Positions 1 through 5,533 of a stretch of DNA of 6,182 nucleotides are shown one piece after another. A program made the position numbers and the translations under genes. Below the pieces are notes generated by a model. That model was not told the DNA's origin. It ran no database searches and was given only the letters and a program-made list of their open reading frames with translations. Source of the stretch: Candidatus Bathyarchaeota archaeon B26-1 (GTDB lineage: Archaea > Thermoproteota > Bathyarchaeia > Bathyarchaeales > B26-1); the NCBI GenBank assembly GCA_001593925.1, contig LUCD01000090.1, positions 1 to 6,182 of the forward strand, read 5' to 3'. Numbering within the stretch: the stretch's first letter is position 1; every line of letters starts with the position of its first letter.

Positions 1-165
1 GTCGCCGTAGAGGCCTATAACTCTGGCGTCCTCCTTCCTCAAAGCAAAGATAATGGGCTTCAACCCGGTCTCGGGGTCTGTGTAATCGTATAGGGCCTTT
101 ATTATGGCGTCTTGAACCTTCTTGTAATCCTCTGGCGGAACTATCCCATCCGGGTCTCTATCACA
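1..165 (-). pseudogene. Broken 3' part of an alkaline-phosphatase-superfamily (type I phosphodiesterase/nucleotide pyrophosphatase) gene
   Basis: The minus strand reads without a stop for 55 codons from 165 to the window edge. The peptide has DRDPDGIVPPEDY, then a helix, then DPETG, and RVIGLYGD at the edge. This order (a D/E-P-x-GIV loop, a helix, DPETG, then a G-x-x-GD strand) is what I know from the C-terminal half of archaeal type I phosphodiesterase/AlkP-superfamily enzymes, metal-dependent phosphate-ester hydrolases. The frame has no start near its beginning and meets TAA at 166-168. The several hundred residues that should precede it are absent, because the DHPS-like gene starts about 180 bp away. 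In another frame just upstream, about 167-181, S-F-R-Y-I weakly resembles the strand expected before the loop, hinting at a frameshift. It may be a truncated pseudogene or a sequence error; the remaining 3' end lies outside the window. Confidence 0.6.
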
Positions 166-195
166 TTATGTACCGGAAGCTCTATCAAGGAGTTA

Positions 196-219
196 TGAGG
201 GAAATCCTCCCATCCCTCA
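196..219. repeat. Short inverted repeat (7-bp arms, 10-nt loop)
   Basis: TGAGGGA (196-202) is matched by TCCCTCA (213-219), a perfect 7-bp inverted repeat separated by 10 bases. It lies in the otherwise featureless stretch 166-305 between the broken phosphodiesterase and the promoter at 306. No T-run follows on either strand. It could be a protein-binding site, a remnant hairpin or chance. Confidence 0.25.
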
Positions 220-305
220 GGACTCTACTCAGGAAGATCAATTCCCCACAGAAACCTAATTTATGATCATTGAAGGCTTTGCGGTCTTCGAGAGAATGGT
301 GGATG

Positions 306-313
306 TTTAAATA
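306..313 (+). promoter_or_regulatory. TATA-box of the DHPS-like/mptG unit
   Basis: TTTAAATA stands out as an A/T-only octamer in GC-rich surroundings and matches the archaeal TATA consensus. Archaeal transcription normally begins about 25-27 bases downstream of the box centre, here about 335. That falls after the ATG at 321 and just before the TTG at 345, giving a leader of about 10 bases. No convincing purine-rich BRE is seen directly upstream. Confidence 0.55.
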
Positions 314-332
314 GGGGTTGATGCGAGCTGTA

Positions 333-339
333 GGGAGGG
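333..339 (+). promoter_or_regulatory. Shine-Dalgarno site that selects the TTG start at 345
   Basis: GGGAGGG contains a full GGAGG (334-338) placed 6 bases before TTG at 345. The upstream in-frame candidates TTG 318 and ATG 321 have only AGGGG in front of them, too close to help. This site therefore argues for the start at 345. Confidence 0.6.
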
Positions 340-344
340 CAACC

Positions 345-1928
345 TTGAAGATTCTCTTGCTGACGGGGAGGCTGGCTGAACCCAAGGTTCGGGACGCTGC
401 ACGTGCATGTCCCTCCTCTTATGATCTGGAAGTGCTCGTGATGCCTCTAGATGTTGCGGCTCTCGCCACCCCTAGGTCGATCGCGTCCTTCTTGAAGGGG
501 AGGATTCACCCCGGAGACTACGATCTAATAATGGTCTCTGGCGCCGTTGAAGGCTCCCTGAAGATCGTTGAGGAGGTTGTGGGGGTGAGGACGGTCAAGG
601 GCCCGAAACACGCGGTCGACATACCCCTGCTCTTAAGTGTAAGCGACCCGCAAAGGTTCTCCTCTGACGTTCCCGCAGACCTGCTCCTAGAGAGGGAGAT
701 GCGTGAATCCGCGAAGAGAATGCTCTTGGAGGCCGAAGCCTCGGTGAGTTCTAGGCCTCACATAACCGTTGGAGGAAGCCTCGTCCCAGTAGAGCCTCCC
801 CCAATAAGGGTGATCTCTGAGGTTACCGGCGTCCACCTTCTAGCCGAGGACGAGCTGCTGAAGGCTGTGGGGAGACGTATCGATGAGGGTGCGGACATCA
901 TCGGTTTAGGGTTTGAAGCCGGCGCTGCGAACCCTGAGAAGGTTGAAGCCGCTGTTAGGCTTGTCAAGAGGGAATACGACTCTCCCCTAGCCTTAGATTC
1001 CATAATTCCAAGCGAGATCGTTGCCGGTGTTGACGCTGGAGTGGACATGATCATGAGCCTTGAAGCCGGCAATATGAGCAAGGTCGCCAGCAAAGTTCAG
1101 GGGCTCCCCGTAGTTGTAATCCCGTACGACTCGAGGAGAGGGTTCTTCGCGAGAACAGTTGAGGATAAACTTAGACTCCTCGAAGCGAACATTGAGAGGG
1201 CCTACAGGATGAACGTGAGGAACATAGTCGTCGACCCTGTGCTTGCTCCGGTAAACCTGGGTGGAGCTGGGGGAACATTCGAGTCTCTCACGGCTTACCG
1301 CCTCTTCAAGCAGAGGAGACCCGAGATACCTATGCTTATGGGCCTCTGCAACGTGGCGGAGTTCATGGACGTCGACTCCGTTGGGGTCAACGCTCTCCTC
1401 ACGATGCTTGCGGCTGAATTAGGTGTCAGCATGGTTCTCGTAGTAGAGAAGAGCGTGAAGGCGGCTGGCTCCACAACCGAGGCCGTTATAGCCTCGCAGA
1501 TGGCCACAATCGCGTGGAAGAGGAAGACTCCCCCAAAAGACCTAGGCCTAAGCCTGCTCCTACTCAAGGATAAGAGGAGGGTTGACATGCCCCTAGACGT
1601 CGAAGGAGCCGAGGTTGTTGAGGTGAAGGATAAACCGGCGAGGTACCCCCCAGACCCCTCAGGCGTATTCACCATAAGAGTTAACCACGAAGAGAAAGTG
1701 ATCGAAGTTCTCTATAAAGGTGTGAAGGGTAAGACCCTGATGAAGGGTAAGACAGCCTCCTCAATATATGGGGAGATTCTGAGGAGAGGAATGGTCTCGA
1801 TGCTTTCCCACGCCTTCTATCTCGGCGTGGAGCTCGGCAAGGCTGAGGAGGCCCTAAGAACAGGCAAGAGTTACATTCAGGAGGAAAGCCTCTTCAAGCC
1901 GGAGAAGCCTATAAACATTCCCAGATGA
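345..1928 (+). CDS. Dihydropteroate-synthase-like protein (archaeal TIGR00284 type), candidate H4MPT biosynthesis enzyme
   Basis: The 527-residue protein has three parts. The N-terminal domain (about 1-135) opens with KILLLTGRLAEP, the usual start of this family. A TIM barrel of the pterin-binding superfamily follows (about 140-390): ADIIGLG near 183, ALDSIIPSEIV near 216, NIVVDPVLAP near 293 and a GLCN turn near 333 occupy the places of conserved DHPS strands. The C-terminal domain (about 430-527) ends in HAFYLGVELGKAEEAL and SYIQEE, as in DUF4346-type tails. The DHPS motifs for pABA and pyrophosphate (GGESTRPG) are absent, and GLCN recalls methyl-H4folate methyltransferases and MtrH, so the reaction is not proven. 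Inference: mptG begins only 14 bases downstream and makes the aryl substrate for a DHPS-like condensation, so this enzyme may join it to the pterin. TTG 345 was chosen for its Shine-Dalgarno site, the TATA position and the family N-terminus; TTG 318 or ATG 321 would add 9 or 8 residues. Confidence 0.88.
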   Translation: MKILLLTGRLAEPKVRDAARACPSSYDLEVLVMPLDVAALATPRSIASFLKGRIHPGDYDLIMVSGAVEGSLKIVEEVVGVRTVKGPKHAVDIPLLLSVSDPQRFSSDVPADLLLEREMRESAKRMLLEAEASVSSRPHITVGGSLVPVEPPPIRVISEVTGVHLLAEDELLKAVGRRIDEGADIIGLGFEAGAANPEKVEAAVRLVKREYDSPLALDSIIPSEIVAGVDAGVDMIMSLEAGNMSKVASKVQGLPVVVIPYDSRRGFFARTVEDKLRLLEANIERAYRMNVRNIVVDPVLAPVNLGGAGGTFESLTAYRLFKQRRPEIPMLMGLCNVAEFMDVDSVGVNALLTMLAAELGVSMVLVVEKSVKAAGSTTEAVIASQMATIAWKRKTPPKDLGLSLLLLKDKRRVDMPLDVEGAEVVEVKDKPARYPPDPSGVFTIRVNHEEKVIEVLYKGVKGKTLMKGKTASSIYGEILRRGMVSMLSHAFYLGVELGKAEEALRTGKSYIQEESLFKPEKPINIPR

Positions 1929-1942
1929 TGAGGTGAAACTTC

Positions 1943-2920
1943 ATGTTCTTCACGGTCGAGTCCTCAGCTAGGCTCCACCTAGGCTTCTACACGATCTCCG
2001 GAGGCCACACAGCCTACGGTAGCATAGGGGTCGCGATAGAGAAGCCCCGGGTCACCGTGCAGGCGAGAGGGTCCGATGAGGTTGAGGTGAGGAACCTGAC
2101 CCAAGTTAGGGTTGAAGGGGACGTGGCTGAGGTCGTTAAGTCGCTTGGTCTACCCGGAGCCGAAGTCAAGGTTCTGGAGGCCATACCGCGACACGTCGGG
2201 TTAGGCTCTACAACCCAGATCAGACTCAGCTTGGCCTACGCGTTGTCGAGGGCGTACGGGATGAACTGGAGCGTCCGGAAACTAGCCTTCACCTTGGGGA
2301 GGGGATGGGTCTCAGGTATAGGGGTCGCGGCCTTCGAGCACGGAGGGTTCATACTCGACAGCGGCCGCACCGTAAGGGGCGGAAGGGTTCAGGAGCCTAA
2401 GAGCTGCGAAGACCTCCCAAAGATCGTGTATAGGATGCCTCTGCCAGAAGACTGGTACTTCGTCGTCGCGGTTCCTAAGGGGATTCGTGGCCTCGACGAA
2501 CGTGAAGAGAGGCCTGTACTCGAAGCTCCTAAAACCGACCGTAAACTTGAATGTGAACTCCACGAAGCGGTATTGACAGGTATGCTTCCAGCCTTGGCCC
2601 GCGGAGATGCGGAAGTCTTCGGTAAGGCCCTCACTAAAGTTCAGCGTCTCGTTGGAAGATACTTCTCGAGGTGGCAGGGGGGAGAGTTCTGCTGTTGGGA
2701 GACCGAAGAGTTCGTCGAGGCCATGCTTAGGGGAGGCGCCTATGGCGCCGGCCAGAGCAGTTGGGGGCCTACGGCTTACGGCTTGGTGGAGGGTGAAGAA
2801 AGCGCGAAGAGACTCTTGGAGAACGTGCGTAGATCGGCTGAGAGGATAGGTGTGGAGGCCGAGATATTTATGACGCGGGCTCGCAACGGAGGCTTCTCCT
2901 TCAGCTTGGCTGGGACCTGA
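1943..2920 (+). CDS. mptG: Beta-ribofuranosylaminobenzene 5'-phosphate (beta-RFAP) synthase
   Basis: This cytosolic enzyme makes the arylamine arm of methanopterin. It condenses PRPP with 4-aminobenzoate or, by later work, 4-hydroxybenzoate, forming a C-riboside with loss of CO2 and pyrophosphate. The 325-residue protein has the GHMP-kinase-like layout. SSARLHLGFY lies at 7-16 and GSIGVAIE near 26. The phosphate-binding motif P-x-H-V-G-L-G-S-T-T-Q lies at 82-92. GRG-x3-SGIGVAAFEHGGF (119-136) is diagnostic for RFAP synthases rather than mevalonate or homoserine kinases. GMLPALARGD near 213, WQGGEF (244-249) and GAGQSSWGPTAYG (258-270) also match. Length is normal for the family. A strong GAGGTGA Shine-Dalgarno site (1930-1936) sits 6 bases before the ATG. 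It is probably cotranscribed with the DHPS-like gene, 14 bases upstream, with no promoter between them. A second Cys pair (CC, 250-251) is unremarkable. Confidence 0.93.
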   Translation: MFFTVESSARLHLGFYTISGGHTAYGSIGVAIEKPRVTVQARGSDEVEVRNLTQVRVEGDVAEVVKSLGLPGAEVKVLEAIPRHVGLGSTTQIRLSLAYALSRAYGMNWSVRKLAFTLGRGWVSGIGVAAFEHGGFILDSGRTVRGGRVQEPKSCEDLPKIVYRMPLPEDWYFVVAVPKGIRGLDEREERPVLEAPKTDRKLECELHEAVLTGMLPALARGDAEVFGKALTKVQRLVGRYFSRWQGGEFCCWETEEFVEAMLRGGAYGAGQSSWGPTAYGLVEGEESAKRLLENVRRSAERIGVEAEIFMTRARNGGFSFSLAGT

Positions 2921-2929
2921 AGGTTCAGG
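2916..2929. terminator. Small hairpin at the convergent mptG/PTPS junction
   Basis: CCTGA (2916-2920) and TCAGG (2925-2929) form a perfect 5-bp stem with an AGGT loop across the mptG stop codon. It lies at the 3' ends of two convergent genes separated by only 21 bases. No U-tract follows on either strand, so its role as a terminator or 3'-end mark is uncertain. Confidence 0.25.
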
Positions 2930-2941
2930 AAGGCTGTTCGG

Positions 2942-3355
2942 CTACTCTCCCCCATGCTCCACGACTACGTAGTTCCGTTCACCCTCAAAGAGCTTGACTC
3001 TCACCTTCATATCGAGCTTCTCGTAGAGTCTCTTGGCTATGTCTAGAGCCAGATACTCCGTGGTTGCCTCTGGATAGTTGATGGTTTTGACGCTCTTATG
3101 GAAGGGGCCTGAGAGGACGATCTTGTCGGCGTCCCGCCTCGGCACTATCACCTTGTGGTCGTATTCATCAATAACGTCTCTTACAGCTTTCTTGAGTAGG
3201 TCGAAGTCTATGACCATGCCCGTCTCCGCGTCGACCTCACCTTCAACCTCCACGCATAAGCTGAAAGTGTGGCCGTGAATGTTCAGGCATCTCTCCGATG
3301 AGCCCTTCGTGTAGTGGGCTGAGTTGAAAGTGAAGCCTTCGACGCCCACCCTCAT
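2942..3355 (-). CDS. 6-pyruvoyl-tetrahydropterin synthase / QueD (6-carboxytetrahydropterin synthase) family protein
   Basis: This zinc enzyme of the tunnelling (T-fold) family acts on 7,8-dihydroneopterin phosphates. The 137 residues carry the usual landmarks. Zinc ligands are His14 (in FNSAHY), His27 and His29 (HGH). Cys23 sits four residues before HGH. GMVIDF lies at 46-51, Asp66-His67 form the rest of the catalytic triad, and PEATTE (95-100) with Glu124 form the pterin anchor. C-x3-HGH with Leu24, not Glu, next to the Cys is the PTPS-I/QueD pattern; folate-type PTPS-III has Glu there. By family knowledge this points to 6-carboxytetrahydropterin for archaeosine or queuosine, yet the neighbours are H4MPT genes, so a role in side-chain processing stays open. 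ATG 3355 has a GGAGGT site 6 bases upstream. The gene is divergent from mptA and convergent with mptG. Confidence 0.9.
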   Translation of the reverse strand: MRVGVEGFTFNSAHYTKGSSERCLNIHGHTFSLCVEVEGEVDAETGMVIDFDLLKKAVRDVIDEYDHKVIVPRRDADKIVLSGPFHKSVKTINYPEATTEYLALDIAKRLYEKLDMKVRVKLFEGERNYVVVEHGGE

Positions 3356-3380
3356 CCTTTAACCTCCACTCTCCCCGGCG

Positions 3381-3409
3381 TATGCTACTCGAAGCTCTTA
3401 AAAAGCATA
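3381..3409. promoter_or_regulatory. Inverted repeat bracketing the divergent promoter (possible operator)
   Basis: TATGCT (3381-3386) and AGCATA (3404-3409) are exact reverse complements with 17 bases between them. Their centres are 23 bp apart, about two helical turns, and they flank and touch the TATA-like TTAAAAA. A dimeric regulator bound here could control both genes. A 6-bp match in a region this size can arise by chance, so this is only a candidate. Confidence 0.3.
3398..3405. promoter_or_regulatory. TATA-like element, possibly serving both PTPS/QueD and mptA
   Basis: TTAAAAAG on plus, read as CTTTTTAA on minus, is the clearest A/T-rich block in the 88-bp divergent gap. A start site 26 bases to the right (about 3428) gives mptA a leader of about 16 bases containing its Shine-Dalgarno site. 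A start site 26 bases to the left (about 3375) gives the PTPS gene a leader of about 20 bases containing GGAGGT. One element thus fits both directions, though two overlapping elements are equally possible. Confidence 0.45.
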
Positions 3410-3430
3410 ACTCCCATTTTCTCGGTATCT

Positions 3431-3436
3431 AGGTGG
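3431..3436 (+). promoter_or_regulatory. Shine-Dalgarno site for the TTG start of mptA
   Basis: AGGTGG lies 7 bases before TTG 3444 and pairs well with the 16S rRNA 3' end. No in-frame ATG or GTG lies between the TATA-like element and this TTG, and the peptide starting here has the expected family N-terminus. Confidence 0.6.
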
Positions 3437-3443
3437 AATCGGC

Positions 3444-4337
3444 TTGACGAACGAAACCCCGGGGGACGTGCAGAACGAGAAGCCTCTCCTACCCTTAGCC
3501 ATAGAGAAGGTCGGCGTCAAAGGTGTCCGTAGGAGAGTCTTAATCCCCGACTCCAAAGGCTCACTCTCCTACAACGTCAAGCTGGACGCCTTCGTAGACC
3601 TGCCCGGAGACCGCAGAGGCGTACACATGTCGAGGATGATAGAGGCGATGCTCGAGACCCTAGAAGGAGAGAAGCGAACGAGTTTCAAGAGCCTCGAGGA
3701 GATTCTCGAAAGCATGTGTAAGGCTCTCCTCTCGAAGCATCCATACGCCGAGAGGGCGGAGATAAGGGCGGAGACCACCCAATACTTCGAAATAAACGCG
3801 GCGAACAAATCCCCCGAAGCCGTTGACGTTACGTTTATCGTCTCGGCTCGGAGAGGCCGCGGAGTCGAGTGGAGCACAAGCATAAGCCTAGAAGGGATGA
3901 CGGTTTGCCCCTGCGTCCAAGCCTTCTACTCAAGCCTTAAAGGGGTCAATCCGGAGGACGGGCTCAGCCACACACAGCGGACAAGACTCTCCATCAATGT
4001 TAGAACGCTTGGTTCACCCACGCCAGTCGATTGGCTCGTGGACGCGGCTGTAAACGCCTTCTCCGCGCCGACGCTGAGCCTCCTCAAAAGGAGGGGAGAA
4101 TACGAACTTATCCGGGCCGCCTTCAGGAATCCGAGGTTCATCGAGGACGTGATCCGCCACGCCTTCTTCCTTGTGGCGGACAAGCTGCATCGGGAAGGCT
4201 TCCCCCAAAATACGGAAGTTTTCATCGAGGGAGAGAGCTATGAGAGTGTGCATCCCTTCAACGCTTACGCATGTAAGCGGGCGACGGTAAGTGAGGTTCT
4301 AAGGGAACTCCAGTCCAAACGGGAGGAGACTGATTAG
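3444..4337 (+). CDS. mptA: GTP cyclohydrolase MptA (FolE2/GCYH-IB family)
   Basis: MptA is the committed first enzyme of archaeal pterin synthesis. In Methanocaldococcus it is Fe(II)-dependent and turns GTP into 7,8-dihydroneopterin 2',3'-cyclic phosphate. The 297 residues show the FolE2/MptA signature. GDVQNEKP (7-14) and KVGVKGV (22-28) mark an intact N-terminus. DLPGDRRGVHMSR spans 52-64, and TTQYFEI lies near 111. CPC lies at 155-157 in the family's metal-binding loop, followed by SHTQR (175-179). RRGEYELIRAAFRNPRFIEDVIR runs across 216-238, with Glu219 and His260 plausible further ligands or catalytic residues. These features exclude classical FolE. The start is TTG, supported by AGGTGG. 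The gene opens a unit with the DUF1464 gene 29 bases downstream and diverges from the PTPS/QueD gene. Both use the early pterin pathway, so joint control at the shared promoter makes sense. Confidence 0.95.
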   Translation: MTNETPGDVQNEKPLLPLAIEKVGVKGVRRRVLIPDSKGSLSYNVKLDAFVDLPGDRRGVHMSRMIEAMLETLEGEKRTSFKSLEEILESMCKALLSKHPYAERAEIRAETTQYFEINAANKSPEAVDVTFIVSARRGRGVEWSTSISLEGMTVCPCVQAFYSSLKGVNPEDGLSHTQRTRLSINVRTLGSPTPVDWLVDAAVNAFSAPTLSLLKRRGEYELIRAAFRNPRFIEDVIRHAFFLVADKLHREGFPQNTEVFIEGESYESVHPFNAYACKRATVSEVLRELQSKREETD

Positions 4338-4366
4338 ACCGCGGACATTTTGGAGGTTCCTGGAGA

Positions 4367-5533
4367 ATGAGGGCTTTAGGCGTCGACCCGGGTACTCGGA
4401 GCTTCGACTTGGTGGTCGTCGAGGACGGCCGCGTGGTGTGGGAAAGGAGCATAGACACCGTTAGGGTGGCTGAGAAGCCGGATTCTCTGGTTGAGGCGGT
4501 CGAGGCCGCCGGTCCAGTCGATATAATAGCTGGACCTTCAGGCTACGGAGTTCCCCTCACCTTCAACCAAGAGATAGTCGACCCCTACAGGTTCGCCTTG
4601 GAGGTTCTCCTCCTAACGAGGAGGGAGGACCTAACATTTGGGGTAAAGCTTGGGGAGCTGGGTATACGGGTGTACGAGGCTATAACGAAGGTAGTAGTCG
4701 AGCTCTGGCGTAGCCGGCTTCCAGTATGTTATATACCCTCCTGTATTCTCCTGCCAACGATACCCCCTTACAGGAAGGTCAACAAGCTGGATATGGGAAC
4801 GGCTGACAAGATGGCTTCAGCCGTGTTAGGGGTATTCGACCAATCCGAGAGGTACGGCATAAACTATGAGGACGTGAACTTCATCTTGGTCGAGCTGGGC
4901 TTCGGATACAACGCCGCCATATCCGTAGATAAAGGCGTGATCGTCGACGGCCTCGGCGGCACGCTGGTCCAGACGGGCTTCCTAACGATCGGGCCGATAG
5001 ACGCGGAGATAGCGGTCATGGGACGGGAATGGGTTCGGAGCGACGTGTTCCACGGAGGAGTAGCCGAAATCTGCGGTAGACCAAGCATGGACGATGTTCT
5101 CGACGGGTATGAACGGGGAGAGGAACCATACCTGACAGCTGTTGAAGCCATGCTCGACGGCGTCGAGAAGTCGGTGAAGAGCCTAGCCCCACCCGACGCC
5201 GTCAGGGAGATCCTCCTCTCAGGCAGATACTCTAGGAGCCCGAGGTTGAGGAGGCTGGTTGAGGAGAGGCTCTCCAAGATAGCTCCCGTAAGAAGCCTAG
5301 GGACGCTTCCGGGGGCTGAGGCGTCGAAGGAGGCAGCTCAAGGGTACGCCATAGTCGGAGACGGCGTGGCCGGAGGGCCCTTCAGAAACCTGATCGAGCA
5401 CATGCGGATAACAGAGGCTCGCGGAACAGTTTTAGACTGGGTCTTCCATCCAAGGCTGAGCTCCGCCAAGGAATGGCTAACAAAGGCCTACGTGGAGAGC
5501 GTGAGAAACCCCAAACTCTTAAAGGCCCAGTAG
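4367..5533 (+). CDS. DUF1464 family protein, predicted ASKHA-fold (butyrate-kinase-like) kinase of unknown substrate
   Basis: This 388-residue protein matches the archaeal DUF1464 family, described as predicted butyrate-kinase-like. ASKHA landmarks are in order: phosphate-1 loop GVDPGT (5-10), AGPSGYGVPL (55-64), NKLDMGTADKMA (139-150), phosphate-2 region VELGFGYNAAISVDKGVIVDG (about 175-195), adenosine-type ILLSGRYSRSPRL (282-294) and a late GDGVAGG (341-347). An ATP-dependent phosphotransfer is therefore likely; no substrate can be read from the sequence. No signal peptide or membrane segment is seen, so it should be cytosolic. ATG 4367 has GGAGG at 4352-4356, a slightly long 10-base spacing. 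The 29-base gap after mptA holds no promoter, so cotranscription is expected. Its position suggests a step in H4MPT or pterin metabolism, but real butyrate kinase activity is unlikely in this context. The last 15 bases overlap the convergent flavoprotein gene. Confidence 0.85.
   Translation: MRALGVDPGTRSFDLVVVEDGRVVWERSIDTVRVAEKPDSLVEAVEAAGPVDIIAGPSGYGVPLTFNQEIVDPYRFALEVLLLTRREDLTFGVKLGELGIRVYEAITKVVVELWRSRLPVCYIPSCILLPTIPPYRKVNKLDMGTADKMASAVLGVFDQSERYGINYEDVNFILVELGFGYNAAISVDKGVIVDGLGGTLVQTGFLTIGPIDAEIAVMGREWVRSDVFHGGVAEICGRPSMDDVLDGYERGEEPYLTAVEAMLDGVEKSVKSLAPPDAVREILLSGRYSRSPRLRRLVEERLSKIAPVRSLGTLPGAEASKEAAQGYAIVGDGVAGGPFRNLIEHMRITEARGTVLDWVFHPRLSSAKEWLTKAYVESVRNPKLLKAQ

Noticed and set aside
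166..305. Search for an attachment site, tRNA or mobile-element end near the broken gene
   Set aside because: No cloverleaf, long direct repeat or transposase remnant could be seen; only a 7-bp inverted repeat is present.
185..385. Minus-strand open frame of 66 codons crossing the promoter and the start of the DHPS-like gene
   Set aside because: It covers the TATA element and the 5' coding end of a well-supported gene, has no recognisable motif, and no Shine-Dalgarno site was seen. A link to the missing N-terminal part of the phosphodiesterase was considered, but no convincing family motif is present.
758..1675. Two minus-strand open frames (758-1093 and 1295-1675) inside the DHPS-like gene
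   Set aside because: Composition is Ser/Thr/Pro-rich as expected from reading the complement of a GC-rich gene, and no motifs are visible. The plus-strand gene has clear family features throughout.
2312..2849. Open frames on both strands overlapping mptG (2312-2563, 2389-2634, 2607-2849)
   Set aside because: They are shadows of mptG, whose conserved motifs cover the same bases; none has a recognisable domain.
1943..2920. Reading this gene as a mevalonate or homoserine kinase
   Set aside because: The GHMP motif is shared, but GRG-x3-SGIGVAAFEHGGF and GAGQSSWGPTAYG are typical of beta-RFAP synthase.
2942..3355. Folate-type PTPS-III assignment
   Set aside because: The residue before N-I-H-G-H is Leu, not Glu, and Cys is present four residues before HGH, the PTPS-I/QueD pattern.
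3569..4458. Several antisense or alternative-frame open frames over mptA and the start of the DUF1464 gene
   Set aside because: MptA motifs run continuously across this region, and the alternative peptides show no domain.
4864..5277. 137-codon minus-strand open frame within the DUF1464 gene
   Set aside because: Ser/Pro/Thr-rich antisense translation of the ASKHA core; no motif was found and no Shine-Dalgarno site was noticed.
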